Shown: positions 1 through 12,389 of the stretch, one piece after another | Numbering within the stretch: the stretch's first letter is position 1 | Layout: every line of letters begins with the position of its first letter | Assembly: GCA_013420905.1 (NCBI GenBank) | Contig: JAAXNY010000004.1 | Span: 3,224,001 to 3,288,000, forward strand | From: Collybia mongolica | Taxonomy: Eukaryota; Basidiomycota; Agaricomycetes; Agaricales; Clitocybaceae | Direction: 5' to 3' | DNA length: 64,000 nucleotides | Position numbers and translations under genes: made by a program | The notes under the pieces: model-generated | What the model saw: the letters and a program-made list of their open reading frames with translations, nothing else | Told to the model about the DNA's origin: nothing | The model's database searches: none

Positions 1-3000
1 GCCCATAAAGGATGGTGTAACCGTGCCCCGCGGCACAGTTGGAGCCGTAAAACAAGGCAAGTGTGGCGGTGCAATCCTACTCATCATACTGACTCGTTTA
101 CTAGGATCTGCTGTGACGTTTGGATCTATAGATGATGTTTCTGCGCCAATATCTTCCTCACCTGCTGCTGCGCCCCCCATAAAATCCGAGGGTGTGAAAT
201 CCTTCGGGTCCGTGCCTGCAACAGTAGGCCATGTTAATGGAAAGTCCTCGATTTCTTCGAGGGCGACCGTGGCATCGTCATCCTCTTCGGCATCAACACC
301 TCCAACTGTACCATCCACGCCTTCCAAACCTGCAAAACTGGACATCCACAAAATGTTCCAGAACCCGTCATCGGCCCCTTCTACATCTCAAACACCTTCG
401 GACACATCCTCCCCTTCTTTACGACCTTCTAATCTTCCTTCTCAGGCCTCCTCTCAACATCAGCCAGGACCAGGTCCTGTGTCTTCCCAACCATCCCAGT
501 TGGGTTCCCACCAATATACACCTTTTGTACCTGGCAGCAGCATGCGGCCGCAACAACAAAGTTCTGGCCCCGGTGCCCCTCGCTCCCCCGTATATTCCCG
601 TCAAATTCCTAATGGAACTGGCCCTCGTCCTCAAGGTGGGCCAAATGGTGGCCCCTCTCAGATGTCGTCTGGGCTTTCTAGCCCACGATTAGCACCGCAT
701 CCCCATGCAGGTCAACCTTCTGGTATGCCTCCCCCACCTGCTTCAATGCAGCCTCAAATGCAACCTCAAATACCTGCGTGGTCTCAATACTATGTAAGGC
801 TAAAAAGTTCGCATAAACTATAATCTATTCATGAAACACCATCTTTAGTACTCTGATCAACATTATATGCAACCTTATGGCAACGCATGGTATCCAATGC
901 CCCCCCAGCCCCAACACCAACATCCTCCTCACCATCCTCCACCGCCCGGGCCTCACGGACCTCCGCATGCGGGAATGCCCATGTCACCACGAAATCAGCC
1001 TCCTCAGCTTCAGCCCGGCACGCCCACACAAGCGCACGCTATACCCAGTGTCATCCATGTCCCACATCCTCCTCATACACACTCAACGTCGAATAGTATC
1101 AGCGGGTTGTCGTCACCACCTCCAACACCTTCGACACCCAGTGCGCGTCTTAATGCGAATTCTAATGCGTTCGTGCCGGGCGCGCGATCAAAGATAGTTG
1201 TCAAGAATGCTGATGGTCTGGAGGTAGACTTTAGCTCTATTACCAAGCCTAATTCAGCTACAACTTCAGCTGGAGGTTCTTCCCCTGCATCCGGACCAGG
1301 CTTTCGACAGGGCAGTCCTAAGGTACCTGCGACACCTACGAGGCGGCCCCTAAGCATCAGGATGGAGACGGAAGAGCAGCGACGGAAGCGCCTTGCAGAT
1401 GAGGAGAAGGAAAAGGATAAGCTGAAACATCAAGCAGAGGCGGAGGAAAAATTCAAGAAAGAGAAAGAAGACAAAGAACGGAAGGATAAAGAGGACGCTA
1501 AGAGAAAACAAAAGGAAGAGGAAGAGAAGAAGGAGCGGGAGCGAGTACGCAAGGAGGAAGAAGAGAAAGAGCGGGTACGAAAACAGGAAGAGGCTGAGAA
1601 GTTGCGAGTTAGACTGGAGGAGGAGGAAAGGGAGCGCTTGAGAAAGGAGGAGGAGGAGAAGAAGCTTCAAGAAGAGGAAGAGAAGGAGAGGGCGCGGCTC
1701 TACTTGATTGAGGAGCAACAGCGTCTGAAACGCGAAGAGGAGGAGAAAGAGAAGGAGCGTATCCGACTAGAAGAAGAAGCTGCGAAGGCCGAAGAAGTTG
1801 CGAAGGCCATAGCAGCTGCCGAAGCCGAATTCAAGCGTGAGGAATCTACCGTCAATACTCCCTCGACCAACCCCGAGGAGGACGGTGAAATTCAGGATAT
1901 TCCTCAGGAAGTCATCGCCAGCACTCCTGATCCTGCTGCCACCCTTACTATTGAGGAAGTCAAAGAGAAATCGAAAGAGCCTTTGCGAATTAACACAACT
2001 ACATCACCTCTACACGATCCCCCCCGGAAGCGACCAGGGCCTTTGGACCTCTCGAACACAAAGTCTGTACCAGCGCCTTTGCCTTCCGCCCTTGCCACAG
2101 CGCGCGTTATCGATGACCTCGGTCGTGTCCCGTACCCCGAAGGTGTTATGAGTCCCAAGGTAGAGCTCAATATTAATGCCAAAGACGGAAAATTCAGGTA
2201 AATAGTTTCGTATTACCCAAAATCTTGACACTTAATGACGCTCGAATTACAGATATGACCGTGAATTCCTCTTGCAGTTCATGTCTATCTGCAAGGAGAA
2301 GCCTGACATGCTTCCTCCTCTTGATGCCATCGGTCTTGAACCAACGGACCAAGCTTCGCTTTCCATGAGTCGCGGTGGTTCTGGTCGTCATCGCCAATCA
2401 TCCGGTGCTATTCCTCCATCTCGTCAACCTTCTGTCGGATTAGGCTTCTCATCTGGTTTCGGCAAACCCGGATCCACCAATCCATTCAGTATCATGGGTA
2501 ATTTCGCAACTCCCGGTGCATCCAAACTCAACAGTGATGAACGATTCAACCTTGCTACTAGTAGCCGTGCTGCCTCAGTCAGCGGACCTGGTCTGCCCTT
2601 TGGCCGCCCCTCGCAGATGCAACGAACAACAAGTCAGGGCGGTCCAGGCGGTGTGCCAATGTCAAGTAATCGCACACGGAGCAAGCGCGGAGAGAAGAGG
2701 CCCCCTGATGGTAACAAGACAGGAGGCCAACAAAGTCACGGGTATGGTCATGGACAGTCAAGTATGGCTCAGAATATTTCGCTGGAGCCTGTTGCTCCCC
2801 TGCAAGCCACCGCGAACCGTTGGGACAGGAAGGCCGTCTCAGCCGTCGACCCTGATTCTCCGGAGATCGTTGACCGCAAGGTCAAGGGTCTGTTGAACAA
2901 GCTGACGATGGAGAAGTTCGATTCTATCTCAGATCAAATTATTGCATGGGCAAACAAGTCGGAGAAGGAAAAGGACGGAAGGACACTCATCCAGGTCATT

Positions 3001-4755
3001 AGGCTTGTGTTCGAGAAGGCGACGGATGAGGCTACATGGTCGGAAATGTACGCGCGCCTCTGTCGGAAGATGATGGAGCAAATCAGCCCCCTCGTCCAAG
3101 ACGACGGCATCAAGAACACTGAAGGCAAACCTATTGCTGGTGGTCAGCTCTTTCGCAAATATTTACTCAACCGATGTCAAGAGGACTTTGAGCGTGGATG
3201 GGTAGCGAAGGAGGCAACGGCTGCCGCTGCCGCAACCAAAGCTATGGAAGACCAAGCCGCAAAAGCCGCCAATGAGAAGAGCAAAGATGGTGAGACCGGC
3301 GACGAGATTGTGCTATATTCCGATGAGTACTACGCAGCACAAAAAGCCAAACGCCAAGGTCTTGGCCTCATCAAGTTCATTGGCGAGTTGTTCAAACTTC
3401 AGATGTTGACTGAGCGTATCATGCACGAGTGTGTGAAAAAGCTCCTCGGTAACGTCGAGAATCCCGAAGAGGAGGAGATTGAAAGTTTGTGTAAATTGCT
3501 CACAACTGTTGGTGCCATCCTCGACACAGCGAAAGCCCGTGCACACTTGGATGTTTACTTCTCCCGCATGAAGGAGCTCACGAAGAGTCAAAATGTCAGT
3601 TCACGTATGCAGTTCATGTTACAGGTATGCTCCGATCCACCCATCCAAATTTAGTCACTTCTGATGTACCATAACAGGATGTTATTGAACTTCGAGAACG
3701 GAAATGGATTACTCGTAATGCAGTCGCTGCTCCTACTACCATTGCTCAAATTCATGAGACTGTAAGTTTTTCAACTATCTGATAAAACTACTTAACCAAC
3801 GACAATTCTTCGTTGATGATAGGCTGCCAAAGAAAAGGCCCAACTTGATAAGGAGACTTACCAACGTCAAGTCAGCATGTCTCGTGGCGGTTCTCGGCGT
3901 GGCGGAGACCGAGGTGATTTCGCCCAGGCTGGCCCCGATGGCTGGGCTGTGGCCGGCAATGGACCTTCACGACCTCCTCCCAAGGCTGGTGATCTTTCCA
4001 ATTTCGGAAAGATTAGCAAGGCCACCCCAATGACCTTCGGACCCAGCAGCGTCTTCGCTGGAAAGAAAGAGGGTAAACGGGAGTCATTATCGCGAACAAG
4101 TTCGAGCTCGAATATGTTTTCTATGCTGAGCCAGAACCCAGAAGCTGCAGTTGATGCTGCTAAAGGTAGTCATTCGCACAGTCGTAAGGCTAGCGTTGAC
4201 CTTTCCAACACAGGCGTACCCGAAGCGCCGTCCCAACGCAAGCGACTTATTCTCGCACCTCGCTCCAAACCAGCCACCGAAGAACAGGAAGCAGCTGCTC
4301 CGAAGTCTGAATCTGAGAGCGGGGATGAAACGCCGGCAGAACCGGAAATGACTGAAGATCAGGCCAAGAAGAAGATCGAAGAGGACTTGAAGGAGTTCTT
4401 CGCTGTTCGAAATTTGGACGAAGCTGAAGTTTATTTCACGAACCTGCCTGCCACTTTCCATTCCAAGCTTGTCGACAAATTTGCGTCTGCTGCCGTCGAA
4501 CGGAAGGAGCCGGACGCCCAACTGGTCGCGGATTTCTTTGCCCGTGCGGTGGCCAAGGGGATGTCCACAGCCGGTGCCTTCGAGGACGGTTTATCGCCTA
4601 TTGCAGAGCTCATCAATGATATCGCGATTGATGCACCGAAGGCCCCTAACTATTTCGCCCTCATGGTGAAGGGCGCTGGGTTGGATGAAGAGGCGCGGAC
4701 GCGGTTGGCCTCGAAGTCAGTGGACAGTGAACAACTCCTCGCTCTGCTATCATAG
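1..4755 (+). CDS. eukaryotic translation initiation factor 4G (eIF4G), 5' partial
   Basis: Scaffold of the cap-binding complex eIF4F, which links eIF4E, eIF4A and the 43S ribosome in the cytoplasm. Exons: 1-56 (open in the frame starting at base 2), 105-793, 849-2197, 2253-3624, 3678-3761, 3823-4755. In order the protein shows a Ser/Pro/Gln-rich disordered N-terminal part, a very charged Glu/Lys/Arg coil (about 1370-1840), the eIF4E-binding motif YDREFLL (from 2254, matching YxxxxL-phi), a MIF4G HEAT domain (about 2870-3750, ending MLQDVIELRERKW) and a C-terminal MA3 domain (about 4340-4750). The true start lies upstream of the window. The intron at 57-104 is best read as GC-AG: the upstream frame (PIKDGVTVPRG...) then joins in phase to TFGSIDDVSAP. 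The family assignment is secure; only the N-terminus is missing. Confidence 0.95.
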
Positions 4756-5236
4756 ACCGTATAATATCGCACCTGCATTGAATGCATCTTTACATTTTCT
4801 TCATCTGTTGTTCTATGCATCTTCGTTATCATTTGGCATTCGTTCGATCCATCCACCTCTCGTTTGCATGTTCGCATCCTTATCATTATACGTGTCGACT
4901 ACTGTACATAGGTACTTACATAGTCAGCACTGGCTCGTCAGGGTTACGTTCTCGAATTTTAGGAACCGTTTGACGTTGACAATAATAATGCACACCTTAA
5001 TCGATCTGTTACTCTTCATCTGCTCAGGGTTTGGTGGCTGTCCCGTCTTATCTCGCCAGCTGCATAGAACAAATAGGGTTGTCATGGCCCTAAGTGGCCA
5101 AGACCTTCTTCAAGTTGTTCTAGCACAGCTATATTTAATGTATTCACTGTCAACAAATTTTTAAATTCAAGTTGCCACCGCAATTGGAGCGTGAACCCGA
5201 TCACCTTTCAAACAATCCCATCCTTCTTTCCTTGAC
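4756..5236. other. intergenic, eIF4G 3' end to Trk promoter
   Basis: This stretch holds the eIF4G 3' untranslated region and the Trk promoter. A TATATTTAA element at about 5130-5138 lies roughly 100 bp before the Trk start codon. I see no further gene. Confidence 0.4.
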
Positions 5237-8200
5237 ATGTCTCACCATTCTCCCATGAACGACGATGCCGACGACGATTACGAAGGCGAGGGCGTTTGGA
5301 ATACGATTCGAGAGCACCTCAATTTTTATAGGGTTCATGTTATGTTTTAGTGAGTATATCACAATGTCTCAATCAGTTATCTGAAGACTTTCCAGTACCT
5401 TCACTCCTCTCATCTTCTCAGGGATATTCTACGCTAGTAATGGCCAATATCACATCGCCTACATCGACGCACTCTTCAACTGCGTTAGCGCCATGACCGT
5501 TTGTGGTCTGGTGACCGTTAATCTCAGTTCGTTGACAGCATGGCAGCAAGTAATCTTGTTTATCCAGATGTGTGTTGGAAGCCCAGTACGTGGTCTAATC
5601 TTCGTCCATCTTCACCTCACCGACTGAAATAGGTATTCATCTCTTGGGTTGTTGTTTTGCTCCGGAGGTCAGAAAATCAACCTCTCTGATGTATACTAGC
5701 GCCTAATGCAACCGGTCAGGCACTACTTTGCAAAGAAGTTCGATTCTATCATCGCGAAATATGAAGCGGAACGAGCGGCGAATGCCCTAGTCGATGCAGA
5801 AAGGACTCCTGGTTCAACAAACAAAGCCTGGTCGAAGAGAATTGCTACCTTTGTTCGCCACCGGGGCACAGATATCTCCATGGCCACGGAGGCTAGCCAA
5901 ATGGCTACACATGTAGAGAAAAAATCGGAGAAGAAACCGAGGAAACAAAGCATCATCAGGAAGTTGCGCCCAGACATGATTCGGAGGATGGACGACGCCC
6001 CGAAGCTCATCAACCCTAGTGGTTTTGCTGTGCCTCTGAAAAACACGCAAACGTCGCACAGTAATGGACATACTCTCGCCACCTCCCACTTATCCTTTGC
6101 GGGGAAAGCGTCTTGGAACAGAGACCGAAAGCCCGTTCGACGGAGCAGCATTGGCTATGACGCATCGGATAAAAAGTAAGGTTTGACCGCCATGTCAATG
6201 ATCATCTGATAATAACCAATTCTCTTTTAGACGCCTTCGCAGGCTATCGGATCCTGGCGTACCATCCCGCCCAGGCTCGCCAGCCCCAAGTGAGGGAATT
6301 TGTATGATGACGTCGCCCCTTCTTAATTATTGCCTGTAGATATGATGCAGAGATCCGACACAGTTGGCGACACTCCCCTTTCACCCGAATTCCCGAAAGT
6401 TTTCCCTCGCACTCAAACCATCGAATTTGCTCCGATCACTGTCAGGCGCCGCGGGCGGATGATGAACTCCGGAATCCCAGAGGATGACAGGCCGGATATT
6501 GAACCTGTGCAGCCAAGCGACCATAGTGGGTATCTCTTTCGGAGACAATCAGCCAAATTAACTTATATGAATCTCAGGGTCCCTCCATAGCCGCCAACCA
6601 TCCTTATCTCACCATCCTTCTATCAACACCCACGCCACAGAGCATACACATCAAACTCGCCGCACATCACGAAGCACGAAGAATAGAGGATTTGGAGGCT
6701 TTCCAATGCCATACGCCATGGTCACAGGACTTTTTGACCGTGTTTTCCCAAATATCAGGAAGAAGCTTTCAAGAACTATCACTATTCCTCACACAACATC
6801 ATATGTTCCAACACATGGAAATCCACCACCAGGCGCAAAGTCGGCACCATACATTTCCTTCCATGCCATTGTGGGAAGAAATTCCGCCTTTCATGAATTA
6901 ACCCATGAACAAATGGAAGAACTCGGAGGAGTGGAGTACCGTGCTTTGAATGCTCTGCTCTGGATTGTTGGCGGGGTATGTTTATCCATCTATTTATATT
7001 GTCTGGTGTTTAGAAGGAACTCATATATTACTAGTATCACGTTGCCATTCAACTTTTGTCCTTTATTGTCATCGCACCCTATATATCGACTGGCAGATGG
7101 AAAAATATTTTTCTTCCACCTCAACAAATACGGCCCATTTCTACCCCATGGTATGTACGTTTTTGTTTGTTTTCCTGGCCTGGCTCAACCAATACACAGG
7201 TTCTCACTTTTCCAATCGATATCTGCATACACGAACACAGGATTCTCACTTGTTGATCAATCGATGGTTCCCTTTCAGACGGCATATCCTATGGTTTTCT
7301 TCATGGCGTTTTTAATTTTGGCAGGAAATACGGCTTTCGTAAGTCATGAATTCCTAGACACCCTTCCGTGCTGATGACTCCCGCTCCATAGCCTGTATTG
7401 TAAGTTTCATATATAACCTTACAGTATACATCACTGATGTCTTATTCAAAAGTCTTCGGTTTACAATGTGAGATAGGCGCAATCTCTTTCTTTTTACTCA
7501 CCATTGAAATTTGATAGATGGATTGCATCAAAGTGCGTTCCTCGCCGCTCACGGATTCACGAGACGCTCCATTTTCTTTTGGATCATCCTCGTCGTTGCT
7601 TTATATTTTTATTTCCCTCTCACCAAACATGGTTCCTTTTTACCATCGTCTTTTTCCTCACGTAAGTGTATCTCTTGCAACTCGAAAAAACCCTGAGCTA
7701 ATTGCAGCTCTTCGTGTAGTGTTGTCGATTGGTTCTTTTTCCTGGTTCTAGATATCGGGAACCCCGTTGTCGAAGAGATCCCTCTAGGCACTCGGTTTGT
7801 GGTCGGGATGTTTCAAGCCGTAGCTGTCCGATCTGCCGGTTTTTCTGCAGTCAGCATTGCTGCCCTTGCCGCAGGAGTCAAGTTAGTACAATGTCCAGTA
7901 TACTATTTTCGATGATTCACACAACGCTTTTACAGGATCCTATTCGTTGTTATGATGTATATCAGCGTTTGTGCGTATCCACTCACTATTTCACAGCTCA
8001 TCACTGACAAACTCTCGACAACCAGATCCCATTGCAATGAGGTCGGCGCGCCTGGCACCTTTTCGACCTTGTTGATTCTGACTAACATATTTATTAGTGT
8101 TCGTTCTACAAATGTTTACGAAGAACAATCCCTTGGGGTCTTTCCATCAGAGGAGGACTTAGATGAGGTTGACTTTGAAGCTTCTGGCCCTCGAGTAACA

Positions 8201-8905
8201 GTCTGGAGTCGGTACCTTGCGATGCATGCTCGAAAGCAACTGGCCTTTGGTTTGTGCTATACAACTTGTTTTTTTTTACATTTTGAAGCTTACCCATGAG
8301 CTATCTCATAGACATGTGGTGGCTTGGTCTGGCCCTGTTCCTGCTCTGCATAATCGAGGCAAGCAATTACCCCACTGGAGTTCAATCTTAACTCACATAA
8401 CGCACTGTAGAGGCATAATATTGACGATCCTGCAAGTCAGTCTTGGTTCAACATATTTTCAGTCGGTGTGTATAAAGCTCGTAATGTACACATATTAGCT
8501 GATCAGTCTTGGAGTTAGTTTTCGACCTAGTATCTGCCTATGGTACTGTTGGTTTGAGTCTTGGCAACCCGACTGTAGGCTCTCTATGGTTTCGAGATCA
8601 CCTTCCCATAACTTATCCCCTCTTACAAGGAAAACTATTCTTTTGCTGGCGCTTTCAAACCATTATCCAAGTTCATTCTCTGCCTTGTCATGATTCGAGG
8701 TCGGCATCGCATACTGCCCGTTGCCATAGATCGCGCTGTAATGCTACCGAATGACCGGTTTGAACAAGATCAGAGAAGCCAATACGGGCAGGGAAGCACT
8801 TATGCGCAGGATGCTGTGTCGGAGCAACAAAAGTCCAACACAGGACGGTTGAGCATGGACCGCAGCCATACCAGACATTCAGAAAGCCTGATGTCGCCAA
8901 ATTAA
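5237..8905 (+). CDS. Trk-type potassium transporter (893 aa)
   Basis: High-affinity K+ uptake across the plasma membrane (TRK/HKT family). Exons: 5237-5349, 5396-5585, 5633-5667, 5720-6175, 6231-6301, 6340-6525, 6578-6975, 7035-7150, 7200-7338, 7392-7399, 7453-7467, 7518-7661, 7708-7881, 7936-7970, 8026-8041, 8098-8249, 8312-8358, 8411-8465, 8519-8574, 8630-8905. All four pore-loop segments are visible: SAMTVCGLVTVN, SAYTNTGFSLVDQS, RSAGFSAVSIAAL and SAYGTVGLSLGNPT. A long cytosolic loop rich in Lys/Arg/Ser separates the first and second pore units, as is usual in fungal Trk proteins. Conserved stretches include YASNGQYHIAYIDALFNC and RGRHRILPVAIDRAVMLP. The gene is heavily split, with 8-, 15- and 16-nt exons and one GC-AG intron (8359-8410). 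The splice model gives 2682 nt in frame, so the gene appears intact. Confidence 0.95.
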
Positions 8906-9261
8906 CGCATCCACATGATTTATGACGATTTACACACATATACCTTAGAACGACACAAGTCATCACGCCACATGTCATACACTAGAGATACTTTATCAAT
9001 TGGAGTGCATCATAATTACAATATACTTCTGGGATAAGTAGGATGTGTCCATTCTGGACCAATTGTTCTCAGCCTGCGTTGTTTGTCCATAGCTCTGCAT
9101 ACCAACCATGCAAGATTATAAAACGGTGAACTACAAAGATTTCTACCGTTCTGAAGTTGGCTGTATTTAAGGCGAAGTAAACGAAAGGACAGGATAAGGA
9201 AATGACTTGAGATTCTTCAATCAGCCCCGAAGGGGCCTCCATACCTTGCGGAATAAGCAGG
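8906..9261. other. intergenic between convergent Trk and FAM210-like genes
   Basis: These 356 bp hold the two facing 3' untranslated regions. A small reverse reading frame at 9069-9344 overlaps the FAM210-like last exon and has no recognisable content. Confidence 0.4.
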
Positions 9262-9871
9262 CTAAGTCTGAGGCGGAGGAGTCCTGCACCGAAACATGGA
9301 TTTTCGCAGAGGCTCGAGTAGATGCCGACTAAATGCTGGGGCAAAGTATAACGAAATTCCGATTCGTAAAGGGATCAATGCCTATACATACATAAGTGGA
9401 TGATGAGATGGTAGTTAGCTCAACAGCCAAAGGGCAACCTTAGCGTAAACGAACCTTGGTTACCCCGTATGCAACGACTGCATTAGCTACGTCTCCAGAT
9501 AAATGCCTCGGTGTGTTAGAAGGCTCGGTGTCGGCTGCACTCGGGGACAATTTCTCGAAACCGAAAATTCCATATCGTCTGCCGATCCGCTCTGCCCACC
9601 TATCACCTTCATCGACCCAGTTTCGCGACTTTTCAGTTAACCACTGAACTCCCATAGCTGTTGAAGGTGACTTGTCGGAGGTAATTGAATTGATGATGGT
9701 CTCCCCGATTCCTAGAGTTCGCGCACCATAGAACACCCCTATAAGGGGAACAACAGCAGTAATTTCATGAAGAATGCCAAAGGACAGTATAAGGGAGGGC
9801 AAGGGAGCGCCAGTACGGGCGGAGAGAGCGTTGAGAACGTTCTTATATGTGGCAAAATGACCGTTTGACAT
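9262..9871 (-). CDS. FAM210/DUF1279-like small mitochondrial membrane protein (178 aa)
   Basis: Exons (reverse strand): 9871-9455 and 9381-9262, joined in phase 0. Exon 1 carries the hydrophobic signature LILSFGILHEITAVVPLIGV, which resembles the HELTAIVPLxG motif of FAM210 and related mitochondrial proteins. It is followed by an amphipathic WVDEGDRWAERIGRRYG segment. Exon 2 adds ALIPLRIGISLYFAPAFSRH, a second membrane-associated helix that I expect at this place in the family (recalled, not searched). Without splicing, the first exon would run into a stop at 9440 with the short tail VRLR, so the 73-nt intron is needed to obtain the conserved C-terminus. Its donor is the unusual GTTCGT. The start codon lies 108 bp from the divergent gene at 9980. 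The family name is tentative; an inner-membrane location is inferred. Confidence 0.7.
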
Positions 9872-9979
9872 TCTGTCTCAGCAGACGCCTCCGAGTCAAA
9901 ATGGTTGTGTGAAATTTCATGATCACGGCATAAAAAATTATCACATTCGTTCAATAAACCCATCTTGTTTGCTTTTTGT
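9872..9979. promoter_or_regulatory. 108-bp bidirectional promoter
   Basis: This short interval separates the divergent start codons of the FAM210-like gene (reverse) and the gene at 9980 (forward). It must contain both promoters and 5' untranslated regions. No clear TATA box is seen on either strand. Confidence 0.5.
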
Positions 9980-11516
9980 ATGCTTCCACGTATTCAAACA
10001 CCTCGGCTCTTAGTTCTCTACCGCCTACAATGGCAAGCGTGCCGCACGAACTCAACTACAGCTGACACAAAACGACATAGACAAGAGAGTTCAACATTCG
10101 CCGCAGACCAACATAAATTACCTGTGCTCAGGGCACCTGAACAATCAGCGTTTGTGAGGACTGCGAGGTTCCTCGAATTCCCGGTTCAAGCTTTCGCAGT
10201 AATAAGAGCTGTTGAGCGAAAGTATGGTGCCGTCAACGAGTACTACATTGCAAAGGTAAGCCTGACCTTTTCTTATGGTAATAATGTGATCAATCTCGAC
10301 GTTTGTAGGATTTTGAGGTGGAGACGCGATACCAGTCTGTAATTCACCTTCAGTTTAAAGACCCAGAATCCTTTGGTCGGTTACCAACCAATAGCAGTGA
10401 TATCTTTCACGTAGCAACACCTGAAGCACTTAACCGGCCTGGAGGAGTTGGCCTCGATGAACTTGAGCTGTTTCTGGAACGTCAAGAATACGTGGAGGAA
10501 GCGACCATACCAGCGTTCGGGAGCGTGATGGATAGTGTGCTGCAGACCGGGCGTGATGAGGTGCAAAACAAGAACGTGAACTTCATGGAATGCAAAATAA
10601 CTCGATCAAGTGTGTTCCTTTCTTTGCATTGCTTCATCGTATGCTAAATAATGGGCTCAACGTCTTACTAGAAAATCCGTTTTGGACCCCAAGCTCAAGT
10701 CCACCCCCATTGACAAGTGCTCGTGACATGACTGCGCGCAATTTCATCAAGTGGGGCGGATTTCAAACACTGAAGCCTATCAAGAAAGGGACTCCCATTC
10801 CGAACGAAGAGCTTTTCGGTCCCACGTCACTCGATCACGTACGAATGCGTCGAACGCTCCGAAAATGGTCAGTTTTGAGTGGGGCACCCAATCCATACGA
10901 GTACAGCGAAAGCCCAGAAGCACTACCACGAGACCATCAAGCTATGTCGGCTTCTATTCAGGATGGCCAACCTCAAGGAGTTGTGCAGGAAACACAACCA
11001 GATTTTTCCACATGGGAGCCGTTACCTGGTTATGAGTCTGAGCCAGAAGACACGGTCATGCCAAGTATGTTACATACAACGGCGACCCAAGCACGTTTAG
11101 CGGGAGACGCGACACCGTCACCTATTCCTCGCACACCTGTTCCACCCGCTGATGTTCCCGAGGTGCCCCGTCCACTGCAGAAAATTGAACACGTTAGGAA
11201 GGAAGATTTTTCAGATCTCCTTACCTCACCTCAAGTTCAGATCCCAACTATAGACATTACCCCGCAATCTACACTTCACCCTGCCACTACTAATAATGCC
11301 ACAACCCCATCGCCTCATGCTGAAAAAGCGGCGCAGCTCAAAGCGGCGCGTGCTGCTGCTAATTTCAATAAATCGCCATTCAAGAAGCCACAACGCAAGC
11401 CACTTGTCAAAGGACCACAACCATTGCCAAAGAAACCTCGACCAGCGAGTCCGGTCCAGGAGGAGAAAAAGAACGACGGGGTCACAGCGAAATTGAGGAG
11501 TCTGTTTGGGTTCTAG
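9980..11516 (+). CDS. unrecognised protein with mitochondrial-type presequence (473 aa)
   Basis: Exons: 9980-10255, 10309-10609, 10672-11516; total 1422 nt in frame. I do not recognise the family. The N-terminus (MLPRIQTPRLLVLYRLQWQA) lacks acidic residues and contains several arginines, like a mitochondrial targeting sequence. A folded part follows (about residues 50-230), with segments such as AVIRAVERKYGAVNEYYIAK and FIKWGGFQTLKPIKKG. The C-terminal half is low-complexity and proline/alanine-rich, ending in a basic tail (KSPFKKPQRKPLVKGP) and KLRSLFGF. It shares a 108-bp promoter with the FAM210-like gene, which also looks mitochondrial, so a mitochondrial role is plausible but only inferred. 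No catalytic motif was seen. Confidence 0.75.
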
Positions 11517-11928
11517 TACATGGTCTTGAGTACTTACTGGCCTGACTGAAGAGGATAATATGCCATTAACATGGTCAATAATAAATTGGCTACATAGCAT
11601 GCTTTATCAGATGGCATGAACCGAATCTAAGGGGCTGTTTGCTGTTGTTTGGATCTAAAGAGTCAGTGCTTCTGTTCGCCATTTTGGTCGCCCACAAGCA
11701 ACCCCCTCAAGATTTCAGCGGCGTCGGCACATCTCACACCAAAATATGGGCTCTACTAGGTGAGAGTCGACCCATTGACGGCTGACTGGCGATACGGTGA
11801 TTGGATGGAACCCTGAAGGAACTGGGTTGGATGGATTAGTGGGACGTTATCCGGATGACCATCATGCACATACTTAAAACGCACCCACTTGGTCGTATCT
11901 TCTCGTCGGATCTTATGGCTGACGGTCG
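11517..11928. other. intergenic, promoter of eL33 gene
   Basis: 412 bp between the unrecognised gene and the ribosomal protein gene. No TATA box or convincing extra reading frame was seen. Confidence 0.35.
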
Positions 11929-12389
11929 ATGTATAGATTGTACAGCAAAGGCCGCGTTCTGGGCCACAAGCGCGCGAAGCGCAACACACGACCCAACACT
12001 TCGCTCATACAGATTGAGGGAGTTGCAACTAAGGAGGATGCCCAATTTTACCTTGGAAAGGTGGGTCGTGACATACTCTTTGTCTGCACAAGCTCTGAAG
12101 AAAGGTCAGCGTGTTGCTTTTGTGTATAAGGCCAAGCGGGAGATTCATGGCTCGAAAATTCGAGTTATTTGGGGGTGAGTCGCGGGTTAATGGCATCGGC
12201 AGGGTCTTGACAAAAATACCCAGACGAGTAACGAGACCACACGGTGGATCAGGCGTAGTTAAATCAAAATTCCGTACGAACCTCCCGCCTCGCGCATTTG
12301 GTGCCAGCGTTCGGGTGGTGAGTAATCCTTCAGTTGTGTTTTTGATTCTCACTAACGTTGAATAGATGCTTTACCCTTCGACAATCTAA
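11929..12389 (+). CDS. RPL33: 60S ribosomal protein eL33 (RPL33/RPL35A), 104 aa
   Basis: Structural component of the large cytosolic ribosomal subunit. Exons: 11929-12060, 12110-12174, 12224-12317, 12366-12389; total 315 nt. The whole protein matches the family: [77 protein letters not shown] and the C-terminal FGASVRVMLYPSTI. The length is close to the usual 105-110 residues. The ATG at 11929 (MYRLYSKG) is the only in-frame start nearby. The upstream ATG at 11915 is in another frame and could act as a short upstream ORF. The last coding exon is only 24 nt. Confidence 0.96.

Noticed and set aside
1350..1718. 122-codon reverse frame very rich in Leu and Phe
   Set aside because: It is the antisense of the Glu/Lys/Arg coil of eIF4G, a shadow of the real gene.
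9440..9454. Unspliced C-terminus VRLR of the FAM210-like protein
   Set aside because: Splicing to 9381 gives a longer C-terminus that fits the family; the unspliced end looks truncated.
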